Of a stretch of DNA of 64,000 nucleotides, positions 34,790 through 47,677 are shown piece by piece. Each line of letters begins with the position of its first letter. Position 1 is the stretch's first letter. The notes below the pieces were generated by a model. It did no database searches and was not told where the DNA came from. It was given only the letters and a program-made list of their open reading frames with translations. Source of the DNA: Halichoerus grypus (lineage: Eukaryota; Chordata; Mammalia; Carnivora; Phocidae). A program made the translations under genes and the position numbers. The stretch spans positions 80,440,484 through 80,504,483 of the forward strand of contig NC_135716.1 of the NCBI RefSeq assembly GCF_964656455.1. The letters run 5' to 3'.

Positions 34790-35345
34790 CTCCTGGCCCT
34801 CACACCCCAGACCCAGATGGGTTGGCTATCACCAGCTCCCCACAACCGATCCCTAGACTTCCCCACCCCATGCCCCCCATCCCTGGTTCCCACCCAGACC
34901 CCATTCAGATCCAGGTCTCTCTGGGCTCCTCCCAGACCCACAGCTCCCACCCAGATTTAGACCTCCCTGGACCCCCCACCCGCACTTTTCTCCATACCCA
35001 GCTCCCCCCACCAGGTACTGGCTCCTCCACCCTACCCGTTGCTCCCCCCCATCCTACACCCTGGATCCCTACCACTCCTGGATGTCCTTCCTGCCCCCCT
35101 CCACTCCCAGCTTTCCCCACACCTGGCTCCACCCTACTCCTAGTCTCCCTGCCCCCATTCAAGCCTCCCACTGGGGCCCTGGCTCCTCAGACCCCAGGAC
35201 CCCTGTTCACCCTACACCCTAGCCTGGCTCCCACCCAGACTCAGGCCTGCCTCCCTGGGTTCCTGCCCCTCACCCCTCATCTGCCCCCTCCCCTGCAGGC
35301 TCCTTTCCTCCTCCTCCCGCCCTTCCTCCCTCCCTGGAGCGTTCC
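34790..35345. repeat. C-rich, strand-asymmetric block, degenerate repeat
   Basis: About 550 bp is dominated by CCC, CCTCC and CAGACCC words with very few G-runs on the plus strand. Recurring phrases such as CCCACCCAGA and CTGGCTCC suggest a degenerate minisatellite. Because stop codons are rare in such sequence, a proline-rich 182-codon frame (34822-35370) opens. I treat it as a composition artefact, not a gene. The complementary strand has many G-runs with quadruplex potential. Confidence 0.65.
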
Positions 35346-38300
35346 CTGCCTGCCTATCATCTTGCTCTAATTGTTTCCAGATTCGTGTGGGAGGTCAGGG
35401 CCCGGGAGTGCTGCTTCATGCCAAGTTTATAAACAGAGCAGTGTTTCCAGATGGCCGCTGGCTCCAGCCTGGCGAGCAGGTTGATTGGGACCAGAATAAC
35501 AACAGGTGGAGAGCAGACAATGAATTCCTTGACACTTATTTACTCCCTTAACTTTTTCTTCCTCTTACAGCCCTCAACTCCATCTGCCATAGTCACCTCC
35601 GACAGATTTCCAAAACGTTCAAATGAACAAGGGGGGAGGCAGTGGAATGCAAAAGAAAACAAGTTATTTCCCTAATGAGGGTGGCGAGTTGGATATGGAA
35701 AGCAGCAGGGGATGGCGGGATGGAAATAAGTGATGCAGAGGCATGAAGAGAGAGACGTGTACCACCGTGGACGCCCCCAGCCAGAAACCAGAGCCTGACT
35801 GTGACCCACGTGGGAAAGAACAATAGCAAGGACTGAGCCATTGTCAGTGGGTCCAGCTAAGCTTTTGGAGGAGCAGAGGAGCTGCGAGCCCACCTACCCC
35901 CAATATGGCTGCCCTGCCACTCTCTGGTCCAGGCCCAGGGGACCCTAATATACTCTCTGACTCCTGAATCTGGGCCCTGCCCTACTCCTCAGGCTCCTGC
36001 GTCTGAGCTGCCCCTGCCCACCCAGGGTTCCCACGCAGACCTTCTGACCGTGTTCTGCCTGCTAGCAGACGGTAGCCAGGAGTAAGTAGTATAATTCTTC
36101 TGGAGCAAGTATTCTGGGAAATGCTTCATGATTCTCTGAAGGAGGATTGACCAATGTGCTCAGAGCCCATTAAGATATCCAAGGGATTCAAATAGAAGGA
36201 AATAGGCTAGAGTTTGGACCGAATATCTGAATCGGTGAAAATGCACAAAAGGGTCTCCTGTGGAAGATCTTTCGACCACAAAACAATCTTCTGTTCACAA
36301 TGGAGAGGGCTGGGAGGTGGCCTGAGGAAGAAGAGCCACACTGGGCCAACTGTTTTATGAAGTGAAATGAAGGGTTTTAGTAAACAGCAGCGGAGGCACC
36401 AGATGCCTCTAGTTAAACATGGAATTGTACCAGCAAGTTCTGCAGTGATTGAGAAACCTTGCAACAGATTTATACATGAGGGAATAAATTACAAGTTACA
36501 CTGTCCGGCGAGCTGTCACAGAGGCCCCACTGACAGGACTCCAGACAGAAGAGCCCCTCACAGGGATACACATATGCGGCCACGCCAGTTGCACATGGGA
36601 TCGTGAACAGGGCAGAACAGTCCTGAGAGGATGCTTCCAGCTAGAAACCAGGCTGGCTTTGTGGCAGAACGATGACGCTCACAGGTTTGAAACCCTGACC
36701 TACAAAAGGACTGGCAAAGGAAACGCCTGTGAAAATAAAGCATATAAATATCAAAAGTACGTTTTAAAGTGTCTCTGAGTTAAGACTAGATTATCTTTCT
36801 GAGTCCTTTGAATCTGAGTTTCTACTTATAAAATGTAACCCGACACGCTGGCTTTGAAGATTGGGGATCTGGGACCAGGACTGTGCAATTTATCTGAGCT
36901 GACAGAGATGTTAGTGCCCAGACGCCAGCTCTGTCCTCCTGTCCATCCATCCCATCCCAGATCCTGACTTACTGACCTGCAGGACAGCCACCACAGCACT
37001 TTAATTTGAAATATATCATCGCTCTAGTATTTTTGTTTCTCAGCAAGACAGATACAGAGATCCAGAGAATCTAAAGTGCCCACCTAAAATGCAGGACCTG
37101 GATAACTTAGTCTTTATGTAGAAATAATACAAGTTTCTGTATCTTTATCTTCACTGGTTTATCTATATAGCAAGCACTCTGAGGTTTTTATCTTGAAAAG
37201 CTCCAAGTATTATATAAGGAATTCTTAAGAAAACAAGACACGCTTTAAACTAAAGAACAACAAAATGAGTTAGAGGGAATAAACTCATGACTGGGGGAGC
37301 ACAGAGCTGAGGAGCCAAGAGCTCAAGAATCAGCTCGCATTCCAGTCCCATAAGGTCACTTGGTGAAGTCAGCTCCTCTTTAGAGGATGTTTACCCCTAG
37401 AGGAGCATCTGTGGAAGATGCTGGATGTTTCCTGGAGAGATAGCATTGCTGGTGACAGGTGCCCTATTCATAAATATTGCAGATCCCACTGTACTGAGAA
37501 ATATCAGAAGGAACTGTATTTGTCATAAGTAATGAATCCTGGCACATAATCACCCATGTACTAGGGAACAAGTTCTACCCAACAAAAATGAAGTGCCAAC
37601 AGCTGAAGCGAATTCTGCCCGACATCACCCCCGTTCATTTGAGTACCTAGTAAGATTATCCTGTGGCTTGAGGCAGCCAAGGCAGAATTCTCTACCATGA
37701 CCACCCTTTTTATACAGAAGAACTCTTTTCCACTTGTACTCTAAGACTGGGCATGAAATGTTGTTCCCAACCACAAAGCACTGAGACACACCATTGTGGC
37801 ATCCACTGAATTTACCAGAACGGGGACACACAATTTGTTCCTACAAATTGCAAATACAAGGTTAAACTGAAAGCTACTTTTATAGCTTAAATACTCAACA
37901 CTCTTCTCTAGATGGTTAGTGGAGAGTGGAATTTGTTTTGGCTCTCCCTTTCTACACAATTACAAATAAGTATCAAAGAGAGAGAGAGAGGGAGAAATAA
38001 TGATAACATTTAGAAAGTTAAAATATTATCAATGGTAGGCATTTCTTAATTTCACTGATAAATGAAAACAGTTTATATTTTAGAATTGTGAGTATTAAAT
38101 CACATGGGAGTATTCACTTTACCATGTGTCACTTTGATTTTGAATTTCATTTGAAGGCCAAAATGCAAAACCTAAAACATAGGAAGAGAAACATTTTCTT
38201 CAGAGAATTTTATTTTTCAAATTGGAATTTATTGCACCTTTTCAAACGTAGACCAAAATATTTCAGCAAATGCAATGTGTTTGTTATTTTTATATACTGG

Positions 38301-39888
38301 TAGTGTTCTTAGGCAGAATAATGAGGCTGTAAAGTAGGTATGCCGAGGTCTAAGTGTGCAGAGTGGCTTTAAATCATGGGTGTTTACTAGCACTGCTATC
38401 CTACAGAGCATGCTTAAATACTTCCTGAAACGAAACTTATTTAGAAGTTAGCCACACGGCTCTTGCAGTTCACCAGCCAAGCTACTCTTTATGTAATGCT
38501 GGAAACACTTCTAACCAGAATTAAGGGGTTTTTTTTCCCCCTTATACTTGGCAAGCAACTGAAAAGGCTAGTGTGGAGGAGGTGAGAAATGCCATTTCCA
38601 AATCCTGAAAGCCAAGTAAGCTGTCCATGGTGACTTAACCCAAATCCCCTCACAATGAAGTGTTTGTTAGTGCCAAGTTTAGATATTAAGGATGCAAAGT
38701 CAGAGATTTCAAAGTGTGGATGATAAGCACGTCCTTTCCACTACTTTTTTCCTAACTCTTAACCCCTCCAAGCTGTTCCTTCCCTCTGCTTTGCCAAAGC
38801 CCATCCCCATTTATGCAATGTTCTCTCAGACAGAAGTCACCGCCTGCCGCACCCAACGCTGGCTGCATCTCGCTGTAGGGCTGCACCAAGCCCTTAGCAA
38901 ACCCTGCGCAAAATGCTTGCAGTTGCAGCCAGCGAGAGAAAACAGTAGCCATTAGACGAACCAGGTTTGTCTTATGTGCTTTTTTCCTTTAACTCAGGGA
39001 AACAGTCAGTAGAAGATTAGACAGTTTCTCTCCAAACCAGTCCTAATCCCATTAGGACCTCCAGTTAACACCAGTCTGCATTCCCTGGGTAAGGACGTAA
39101 AGCAGTTACAGGCCTCGTTCTGTGCCTAAGAAACTGGCAAAGTTCATCAAACTGACACTTTCCAATGCAGCTCCGTTGAAGGTACTCCCAAACAAACCCT
39201 ACCAGCAAGTCGTGCAGCGTCGGTCCTGGGGGGTCGGCATTACCTCTTTGTAAAATTACTCATACTCAAATCGGAATTTCAGGTGTTTTGTTCCCATGTA
39301 GAGCTCGTTTTTGGTCTTAACCTCCAAGTATGCTTCCATGGCAGCATGGCTAAATTTGAACCAGGTTTCCAAGCCTTAACTGGGGCAATGAAAATGGAAT
39401 TGCAATCTGAGGCAAGATTAGTGAACCACGCATCATTTTCAGTTTACGCACAAGAAGGCTGGTGAGTTAAGACAAGGCCTTTAGTAAAATCCTTTCTGAC
39501 AGTGACTACAAATAATCAGAGAGCAAACCAAATGTATCTGAATAAGCACCATGAATTGGTAAACAATATTTTCATACTTCTAATTCAGCAATTTTGAGCT
39601 ACACTTTTTCATGTTATTCAGTTACGCTGCCTTTGAAGCAACTGTTGTATGTTAAAAGCAGCCAAGGAAATGGCTCTGACATCATGCATTTGCTGATAAA
39701 CCAAACTTTGCTCTCAATGATATATCTAGTGTATGATATTCACTTAACTTAAAGTTTCTAGAATGTGTATAGTCATACACTAAAAGGTTAATGCAAGGCC
39801 TCTATTGTTAAAGAGTTTTAGCCAAGGATTTGGCCAGACACCAAATCTAATCTACTGGTGAGGGCAGAGAGGTGGAGGAGGTTGGAGT
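35346..39888. other. Unique sequence with CpG-retaining pockets
   Basis: No repeat family or exon recognised over 4.5 kb. Short (GA)n at 37976-37994. Two pockets keep more CpGs than the background: about 38840-38950 and 39165-39240. That could mark a conserved regulatory element, but this is not shown by sequence alone. Confidence 0.45.
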
Positions 39889-39915
39889 GGGGCAGGGAGG
39901 GGGGGATGGTAGGGG
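39889..39915 (+). other. G-quadruplex motif
   Basis: GGGG-CA-GGG-A-GGGGGGG-ATGGTA-GGGG meets the canonical four-run pattern with loops of 2, 1 and 6. It lies in unique sequence, not in an L1. Confidence 0.8.
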
Positions 39916-41097
39916 AGGTTTACATCTTCACTGTTCAGGCAAAGCAAACAGGCTCCTGATTCCCAAAGCCCCTGACCCTATACTGAAGGATCAACACCCA
40001 GACCCAGCTGACCTGGCCTTTCTGCTCTAATTCAAATTCTTTGTCCACCACTATTAGAGCTGTAGCCATTTAATGAAATTAGGAAAAATGTACTCAGAAT
40101 GTATTATGAGTCCTGGATAAAAGAATCTGTTAAATGCCATTTTGTTCTACTGCAAAGTCACTCTACAACAATAAAACCAGAACTCCTGAAATCTGAAATG
40201 AAGATTCTTATTCTATAGAATTGCAAAAGAATGGCCTGAGTCAGCAGGGGGTAAAAACAACCTGAACTGGGGATCTGGAGATAAGCCATGAATTTAAAAA
40301 ATTAAAATTAATTCCATTGCAAAGGGAAATAATCCAACTCAAAATGTTTAGATGATATCATGTAAGATATTATGTGAAAGAAAAAGATTTCTCGTTGCAT
40401 TTTTTTAAAGAATTTTTATTTTCGTTCAACATCATGGGGCTTCTATAACTTGTGAATGTTTCCAAAAAAAGAGATTTGTTTTAGTTGGGTGGATACATTG
40501 CTTTCAATGTCACAGTCACAGTGATTTATTCAAGCAGCTCCATATTTGCTTCCTCTGGAGGCCAGTGCCAACCTTCCTGGTGTTACAGTCATCTCCAAAT
40601 TCCCCCTTGCTTCCAACGTCCATCACAGATAAAGGGCACCAGCCTTAGGGAAGCCCTGCACAGGTTGAGAAACTGCCATTTGTCCTGAAATGGCAAAAAG
40701 TTTTCCACATCTGATTTAGTTAAACTTCCTTCCAGGGCATCATTCCCTCTAAGAGATAAATAAGTGAATTGTAAATAATAAAACTGAAATTTGTTGTAAC
40801 ACTGAAATAAATTCTTGGTACAATTAAAGGAAGTTATTTTATTTGGAAAGGACTAAAAGTTACTGGTGTACCACTTGCTTCTGATAAGGATTCTTAAAGA
40901 TCCAAAAGGATTAGGAATGTAGTACTTAGCAGTAATAACTTATTCCAAACAAAAGTGATCTCTGGCCAAGGATCAACTAAATGTTGTGTACCCCAAATTA
41001 AAATCATGACAATTGAGAAGGGCCTGCTTTCCTAAAACTCAAATGTCCTCAAGCAGATTTCCTAATAGCTACCTGATGGTACATTATTCTGGAAAAT
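39916..41097. other. Unique sequence
   Basis: No feature recognised. Confidence 0.5.
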
Positions 41098-41176
41098 ACA
41101 GAGAAAGAAAGGGACAGGAAGACAAAGAGAGAGAGAGAGAGGGAGAGAGGCAGGGAGGGATAGAGGAGGGAGAAAG
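41098..41176 (+). repeat. Polypurine (GA)n-rich tract
   Basis: About 80 bp nearly all A and G with a pure (GA) core near 41128-41142. Potential triplex-forming sequence. Confidence 0.85.
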
Positions 41177-41602
41177 TATGCATGAAGGCTTTCTTAGTTT
41201 TAAGAAAGATAGCCCTGATTAGGAGTTGAATCTGTTTCAAGGAATCAAGTCATTTAAAGCATGTGTGGTAAATATCCCAGATCAGCCTAATCCACATTTT
41301 CTCTCCAAGAATTCAGACATGCCATGATGAGGCAGCAGAAGGTCTCCAACATGAGGATTTAGTGTTTCTCTGAGAGAAGCAACGAGGAGAAAGACTGACC
41401 TCTCTTCTGGGCAACCTCAAAGGGGACAGAAAGTTCCTTCTTATGCAAGATAAAGCCAAAGATCCCAGGTGACTTCTTGACAGCTAAGCCATGGCAGACA
41501 GAAAGATGCAGGCATGCACCTGTGCAACACGTGGCTGGGGAGGGGTAGGGGGCAGGGTAGCCCTCCCTTTTCCAGGCATCAGATCCAAAACTGAATAAAT
41601 GA

Positions 41603-41827
41603 TACCTAGTAGTGCAATTGTGCAGGAAACAAACTGAGGGTAGCTAGAGGGGAGGGGGGCGGGGGGATGGGGTAACTGGGTGATGGACATTAAGGGGGGC
41701 AGGTGATGTAGTGAGCACTGGGTGTTATATAAGACTGATGAATCACTGACCTCTACCTCTGAAACTAATAATACACTATATGTTAGTTAATTGAATTTAA
41801 ATAAAATAAAATTTTAAAAAAATAAAA
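41603..41827 (+). mobile_element. 5'-truncated L1 with module A only
   Basis: A very short L1: 3' UTR module A (AGGAAACAAACTGAGGG, a G-rich tract, then CCTCTACCTCTGAAACTAAT) ends directly in TTGAATTTAAATAAAATAAAA with no module B. Short 9-bp flanks AATAAATGA at 41594-41602 and 41828-41836 are likely its duplication. The first 20 or so bases are not obviously L1. Confidence 0.85.
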
Positions 41828-42229
41828 AATAAATGAGTTACAACATTAAGGACATTATAAGAAACTCTTGGGGAGCATGCTAAGAAACTGGCAGAGAGGA
41901 TCATCTTCCTCTCTTCACAAGGGTTGTGAAGCCCCACACTTCTAGGTGGCATAAGGGCAATAGCAGTGGGACATGGAAGCCACAAGACAGCACAAACTGG
42001 CATTCATGGCAACCAGGAAGATGGAACTCCCGAAGATTCTCTGGGGAAAGAGAACTTGGGGACCCACAGATTCTACTTCAGTTCTGACTCAGAGCAGAGA
42101 CTCAGGTTGGGTGGCCCATTTCCTACCTCAGGAGTTAAGCGCTCCCAAACTAACTTGCAAAACTATCATTTTGCACAGAATTTCACTATCATCCCTGAAG
42201 ATCTGCGAGCCCCTTGAGGGCCCAGGCTA

Positions 42230-42300
42230 GGCCCTATGGATGGGTGCTTAGTACCCGTGACAATAGGTAGCCTACAGGAGGTAGTCAATAAAGGCTAGGG
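42230..42300 (+). mobile_element. L2 3' end fragment
   Basis: GGGTGCTTAGTACCCGTGAC, then AGGAGGTAGTCAATAAAGG resembles the sense L2 terminus. Short and diverged. Confidence 0.45.
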
Positions 42301-42311
42301 AGAAGGTGAAA

Positions 42312-42510
42312 GGAAGACTCTTCTGCAGTCAGACAAACATGGGTTAGAATTGAGTCCTTTGACCTGAGGGCCAGTTTCCTCATCCGTAAAATAAGGATGA
42401 CATCCTCATGGCAGGGAAGTTGTAAGGAATGAAGACAGTGTGATGTCCAGGGAGCTGCTTGCACAAGGCCTGGCTCTGAATAGATGCCAGATTCTAATAG
42501 CTCCTGGCTC
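42312..42510 (+). mobile_element. MIR SINE, plus
   Basis: GGGTTAGAATTGAGTCCTTT, then GGCCAGTTTCCTCATCCGTA, AAATAAGGATGACATCCTCA and GCACAAGGCCTGGCTCTGAA follow the MIR consensus in sense. Confidence 0.85.
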
Positions 42511-42788
42511 CATCCCAGTGCTGCTGGCACCCACAACCCCAGATCTACTCTCCTGGAATTTATCAGTAAAGGGACAGAAATTATTTCTCAGAAAATCAAA
42601 TAGGTATACATTGAAGTTTGAATTTATTACAGTATTTCAGATGGAGTTCAAGAAGGTGAAATATTTTTAAACATAAAAAAACTTAATTCAGAATTGTAGC
42701 AATAATTTAAGATATAAAACATAAAGAGCAGACATTTTTCAAATTCTGGACTTAACATTTCTCTGAAGTATCTAGCATGTGTAAATTA

Positions 42789-43260
42789 TGTCAAAACCTG
42801 GCTCCCAAACATTGCCAACACAACCTGTTGATGAGACGAAGCTGCATTTGTCATTTCTGTGGAAAGGGAAGACACCACACCTCAAAGCTGCTGGAGCTTC
42901 TAAGAGGGGAAGGCAAGATCATGATTGACTGAGATTTGGGAATTTGACCTAAAGTGGAGCTCAGTTAGGAGTGGAGAAGGATTGTGACACAGCAGTCCTA
43001 AGCAGGAGAAACAGCAAGGGGAGAACTTGGAGGTGAGGGATTCCTTTGACTCTTAGGGCATACATAAAGTGTCAATGTTTTCCAGGGAAGAGTAGATGTG
43101 TCTCTCAGGAAGTCCCTGTAGTGAACAAACAAGCCATTTGCCTGGGCAAGAGATTCCTGGAAACATTAAATTATGCTAATGAAGGCAGAGGAATAACAAA
43201 GTACATTAGTGTTCACAATAGGTGTGGTTGAGGTTTTCAGTGCCCAGGCTGAGTGTGGGG
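42789..43260 (-). repeat. 3' LTR of the ERV remnant
   Basis: Left member of the LTR pair. Homology to the right member ends at GAGTGTGGGG. The AATAAA present in the right member is lost here (TGCATTTGTCATT). Divergence between the two copies, roughly a quarter of positions by eye, indicates an old insertion. Confidence 0.55.
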
Positions 43261-44960
43261 TGGACGGTTTATGTCCTCAGCCTCTTTTCTGGTACTCTTC
43301 AGCCTGAGAGGAAGGATAGATCACTAATTAATATCTAAGCATGTACACCTGTCCAGACTTTCACTGTTATTTGAGGTGTGATCGTCTCATACCAGGTGTC
43401 TGTTGATACTTACTCCCACCTCCATGGTTCCACAACCTCCAGAAGTGTCAAATTGTTCATTCTTTGCTGGATCATTTGATGGAACAGTGGCTGCACCAGC
43501 ATTTAGGACTCTGGAGATGACACCTCTGGACACTGCCACAAAATGCATATTCAGAGATGGATTGTACTCAAAGTGTGTTGTGCACTTCTCAGCCAGGGGT
43601 CATGAGGGCCCAGGTTAAACCAAGAGAACATATCCCATCCCCAGTCTAAAGAAAACCAGGTATGAGATCATTAGCCAAATAACCTAATTCTCTGATTTCT
43701 GATTTTTCTTTCTTTTAATATTAAAGATCCTAGAGAGGTCTGCAGGGTTGTAGGTACAGCATCTCTCCCCGCATCTTGCAGCACACATTCCCCTGTTATA
43801 GACACAATATGATGGAGGTTTTAGATTTCTGGCTGCCTGGACCACTGTGGTGTTTGTAATCTAAAACCTCACTAAATGGTTGAGCCCAGTTTCCCAGGAA
43901 ACTGATTCATTACAAGGAAATGGAACCAGAGGACACTGGTGTTCCTGCAAAGAAATGTACACAAAACCAATAGGTGGTTTGGTTGTACTCTTTATCCAGT
44001 TCATAGTAAACTATACCAGGTTTTGGAATCATACCAATGATGGACTAAAAATGCAAAAATCAATATTAAAAATATAAGACTTGCAGGCAAATAAAGTCAT
44101 CATAAACCAGGAAGAGGTAAAAGTAGCTAGACTAGAGAAGAAATGCAGATTGAAAGTGACAATCATGGTCTAGTTCTATGAATCTGGGGTAGAAGCTATC
44201 TATGTCCAAAAACCAGCTGTTTCCAGGGGTTAGAGATGTCTCCTAAGGACCCTCAGCTTGAGGTCGCCACTAGAGGTAGTCTTCCTGGGATTTGAGGGTG
44301 CTGTGTCTCCTTAGCTGAAGCACGTGAATCCAATAGTCAACCCGTTCATGGTTGTGCTAGCTATTAATAGTACCTAATAAGTTCTTCCAGTGTGGTTGTG
44401 AACACAGTCCCTCAATGAAAACATCCCTGACATGTAGCTGAGGCTTCAGGGAAACATCAAAGTCAAATAAATGGTATTTGTAGGTGACAGAGACTTAAAA
44501 TGGCTATGGTTATCTTATTACTGATCATTCCAAAATGAAAGATCTGATAAGAGTTTGTTATAATAACACAAATGACAAAGAAATATGGTTGCTTTCATGA
44601 CAGGAAAACAAACATGGAAAAGCAATCTGAAATTTTAGACAGAATGTCTATAAGGACAATGATTAAGTGTTTTCAAATACAATGTACATTAATCTTATAA
44701 AAATGGATTTGTATGTTTATAAAAGTAAAAATATTGAGATCCACAATTATCCAGAGATAATTGGAATAGGTTCCAAACATCTATATATTACTAAAACTTC
44801 CTAGATACGTCAGATATACATCCCAAATTGAAAATACTAGCCAAGAAGATGCTAGATTCAAATTAAAGTGAGATTGTGACCAAGTAGATAGTTTAAATAA
44901 TAACCAAAATTATGCCTGATAACTATATTGTTGTTGCCTAACATCAGGATGCTGAAGGGA

Positions 44961-44994
44961 AAAATGTGTGTATATGGATATACATGTATATATG

Positions 44995-45040
<46 letters not shown>

Positions 45041-45470
45041 AATATTATGCAGCCATCAAAAAGAATGAAATCTTGCCATTTGCAACAATATGCATGGAGC
45101 TAGAGTGTTTTATGCTAAATGAAATAAGTCAGTCAAAGAAGGACAAATACCATATGATTTCACTCATATGTGGAACTTATGAAACAAAATTTGTTTTTTG
45201 TTTTGTTTGAGCAAAGGGGAAAAAGAGAGAGAGAGAGACAAACCAAGAAGCAGACTCTTAGCTACAGAGAACAAATGATGGTTACCAGAGGGGAAGTGGG
45301 TAGGGGGATGAGTGAAAGAGGTAATGGGGATTAAGAAGTGCACTTGTCGTCATGAGCACCAGGTGATGTATGGCATTGTTGAATCACAACATTGTACACC
45401 TGAAACTAATATAACACTGTATGTTAACTAACTGGAATTAAAATAAAATTTTTTAAAAAAATAATCAAAG
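44961..45470 (+). mobile_element. Mid-age 5'-truncated L1 inside the ERV
   Basis: The C-terminal ORF2 tail ([20 protein letters not shown] at 44968-45210) is followed by a single-module 3' UTR ending CTGAAACTAATATAACAC and ATAAAATTTTTT. The 5' junction is obscured by a (CA)n tract that appears to have grown out of the L1's own TATATACACA region. Confidence 0.88.
44998..45038 (+). repeat. (CA)n microsatellite
   Basis: About 20 perfect CA units; likely polymorphic. It sits within the L1 ORF2 tail. Confidence 0.97.
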
Positions 45471-46424
45471 ACATGTCTTTAGTTCAACATAAAACACGCA
45501 AATATATTCTAGTAAACCAATATCTTGGCAGATTGCATAGGAAAAAAATATCTTTTCATATTTTAGCTGAAGACAAACACTAAACCAAAGAAACAAATTC
45601 ATCAAAACTAAACAAACTTTACTTAGGTTTTAACACACTGCCTAGCATTTTGGACGCATTCTTTGAGTTGATTTACCTCTATAAGCCAAAAGAGCTTCTT
45701 CAATCTTTAGATCAACTCCTTGCAGATTCCCTCTTATTGATTAATCACATCATTTTCTGTGTACGTTCTCTGTTTACTTAGCCAAGATAAGGCAATTCTT
45801 ATTTCAATGCCCTTTCTGTTACAGGGTCTATGCCTTCATTATCAAGAGATTCCTTCTTTTAAGCTGAATGACAGAGGTAGAAGCACCTAGCTGTCTTATC
45901 TTTAAAGCCATAAATTTTTTCAAGATTCTACTTTGCTTTCATTCTAAGGTACTTTCAAAATGCTCAGCAGGGTGTGAAAGTTCTAGCAATGGAATTATTT
46001 CCCAATTCTACTTTGTGCTTACATACTAATCTCCAATTTCTGGCTTAACAGCACCTATAAAAGTGAGAAGAGAACTGGAATCCCATCTTCCTCAAGAACT
46101 ATTCCTGGATGCTGTCTACCAGGATTAAAGAGCTTGTCCCAGAGTTCTCCAAACTCTGTCCTTTCTTTGCTTGCAGGACTGGATTAGAAACCAATTTGTT
46201 TTCAGATGGAAGAATTTAGGGATAGTCTCCAAAAGACATCTTCCAGCTTTGACAGCTTTTCTAAGCCCCTCTGGTTTCCTGAAACTTAGGGTCTTTTAAA
46301 TCATGCTGAAAGCTTCCCATTCTGCTTCTTAGGCTACTCCTAATAATGAATCAATTAGTATATGTTAGGGAGTTCTGGATTATACATTCCTAAAATTATT
46401 CTAAATCCTTCTGCAAATGTCTCC

Positions 46425-46680
46425 TTAGTCTGATGGGTCTTTGGAAAATCTAACAATGGCTCTTGGCTCAGAGAAAAACCAGTGTTTCATATCAACAGAA
46501 AAGGGCTTCCTGTTCTGAGGGAAGTTCAACTTTAAGAGGCAACTGAGTCTTAAGGGATTCTGGCTGGTCAGGAAGGAAGGGAATGAATCAGAGGGAGAGA
46601 TGGGGCAGAAAGAGTATATGGTGGGGGAGAGGAACATAGAATAAAGGCTCCTAGGTTCAAGTTGGGATTTAAGAGGATCT
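46425..46680 (-). pseudogene. Possible gag-like remnant of the ERV
   Basis: A minus-strand frame about 1 kb downstream of the 5' LTR has a proline- and serine-rich start and then a segment with 'RFSKDPSD', which recalls retroviral Gag. The frame ends soon after in stops. The similarity is weak and rests mainly on position and composition. Confidence 0.3.
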
Positions 46681-47677
46681 AGAAGAGACAGTGGTAAGTT
46701 TTTCTTTAGCCTTAGCCAAAGAATTTCTTAAGAAAGAGATTTTTAAAACTAAAAAAAACCTTTAGATGCTTCTTTGTACTAATTAAAAAATGAAGACTAT
46801 TGGAAGTTTGAAATTTTGCTTTATTTTTCTTCTAAGATGACTCTCAAATAAACAATCTTGGTCGTATCAAAAACTCCACAAATATCCTTGGTTAACACAT
46901 GCCATTTAGTAAAATAAACACACAAGTTTGGATTATAATATAAACATGTTATTCATGTAGCAGGAGTTCAACCTGGAGGAGGAGGCATGGACTTAACTTT
47001 AGACAGAGTCAAATCCATAAGAGTCTGGGAATATTTTATCCAAAAATGTTTATGTATGTCACATCTCAGCTTCCCAAAGTAGCAGACGGGTCATTCAGCT
47101 ACAAACCCCAGACAAGGCTTGTGGCTCCAGAAGTATGGAATGGTTTGCAGAGAGAGATCTCCTATAACCAGACTCTCCTGGACAAAAGACGAGAGTGAAG
47201 AAAGTTCTCAAATGCTTCTGATGAATGTCCAAAAGATGTCATGCCAGTCTTAGAACAGATAGGCCTTCAAAACTTTCTATTTCCTAGGCCTGGCTTGAAG
47301 AATGGGTTCATTTCAAGGTCCCTCTCAATGAGGGATAATAAAATGACAGGGACAGGCAGAGACAAACAGGAGTTTTAGTAATGAGGTAGATTTCCACCAT
47401 GGATAATCATTTCACAAATCTGATCAGACAGCCAAATGAAAGCTAAAGAGCATTCCTTACTCCTAGAAAGCAGAATAAACAGCATCTGGGAGCTCGCTGA
47501 AAGAGATAGTTGTTCTAAATAATATGAGACCCCACCCCCAACCCCACAGCCCAGCATCATGGTCAGGAAAGTCCCCACACCTAGCAGGGCGCTCCACAGG
47601 CCTCCAAGGAGAGGGCTGTTTCACAGTCGAATGTTGCCACTGAAAGTTCTCCGTGTTGACTGGATCTCAGTGGGACT

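Noticed and set aside
34822..35370. 182-codon proline-rich open frame
   Set aside because: It lies in a C-loaded low-complexity block where stop codons are rare by composition. There is no domain, no conserved start and no splice context.
36530..36720. Possible small structured RNA or selenocysteine-like element
   Set aside because: Scanning for a stem with the needed motifs showed no convincing fold or consensus.
43880..44077. Plus-strand frame that looked faintly like retroviral Env
   Set aside because: Orientation conflicts with the LTR poly(A) and primer-site evidence, and the residue pattern is too weak.
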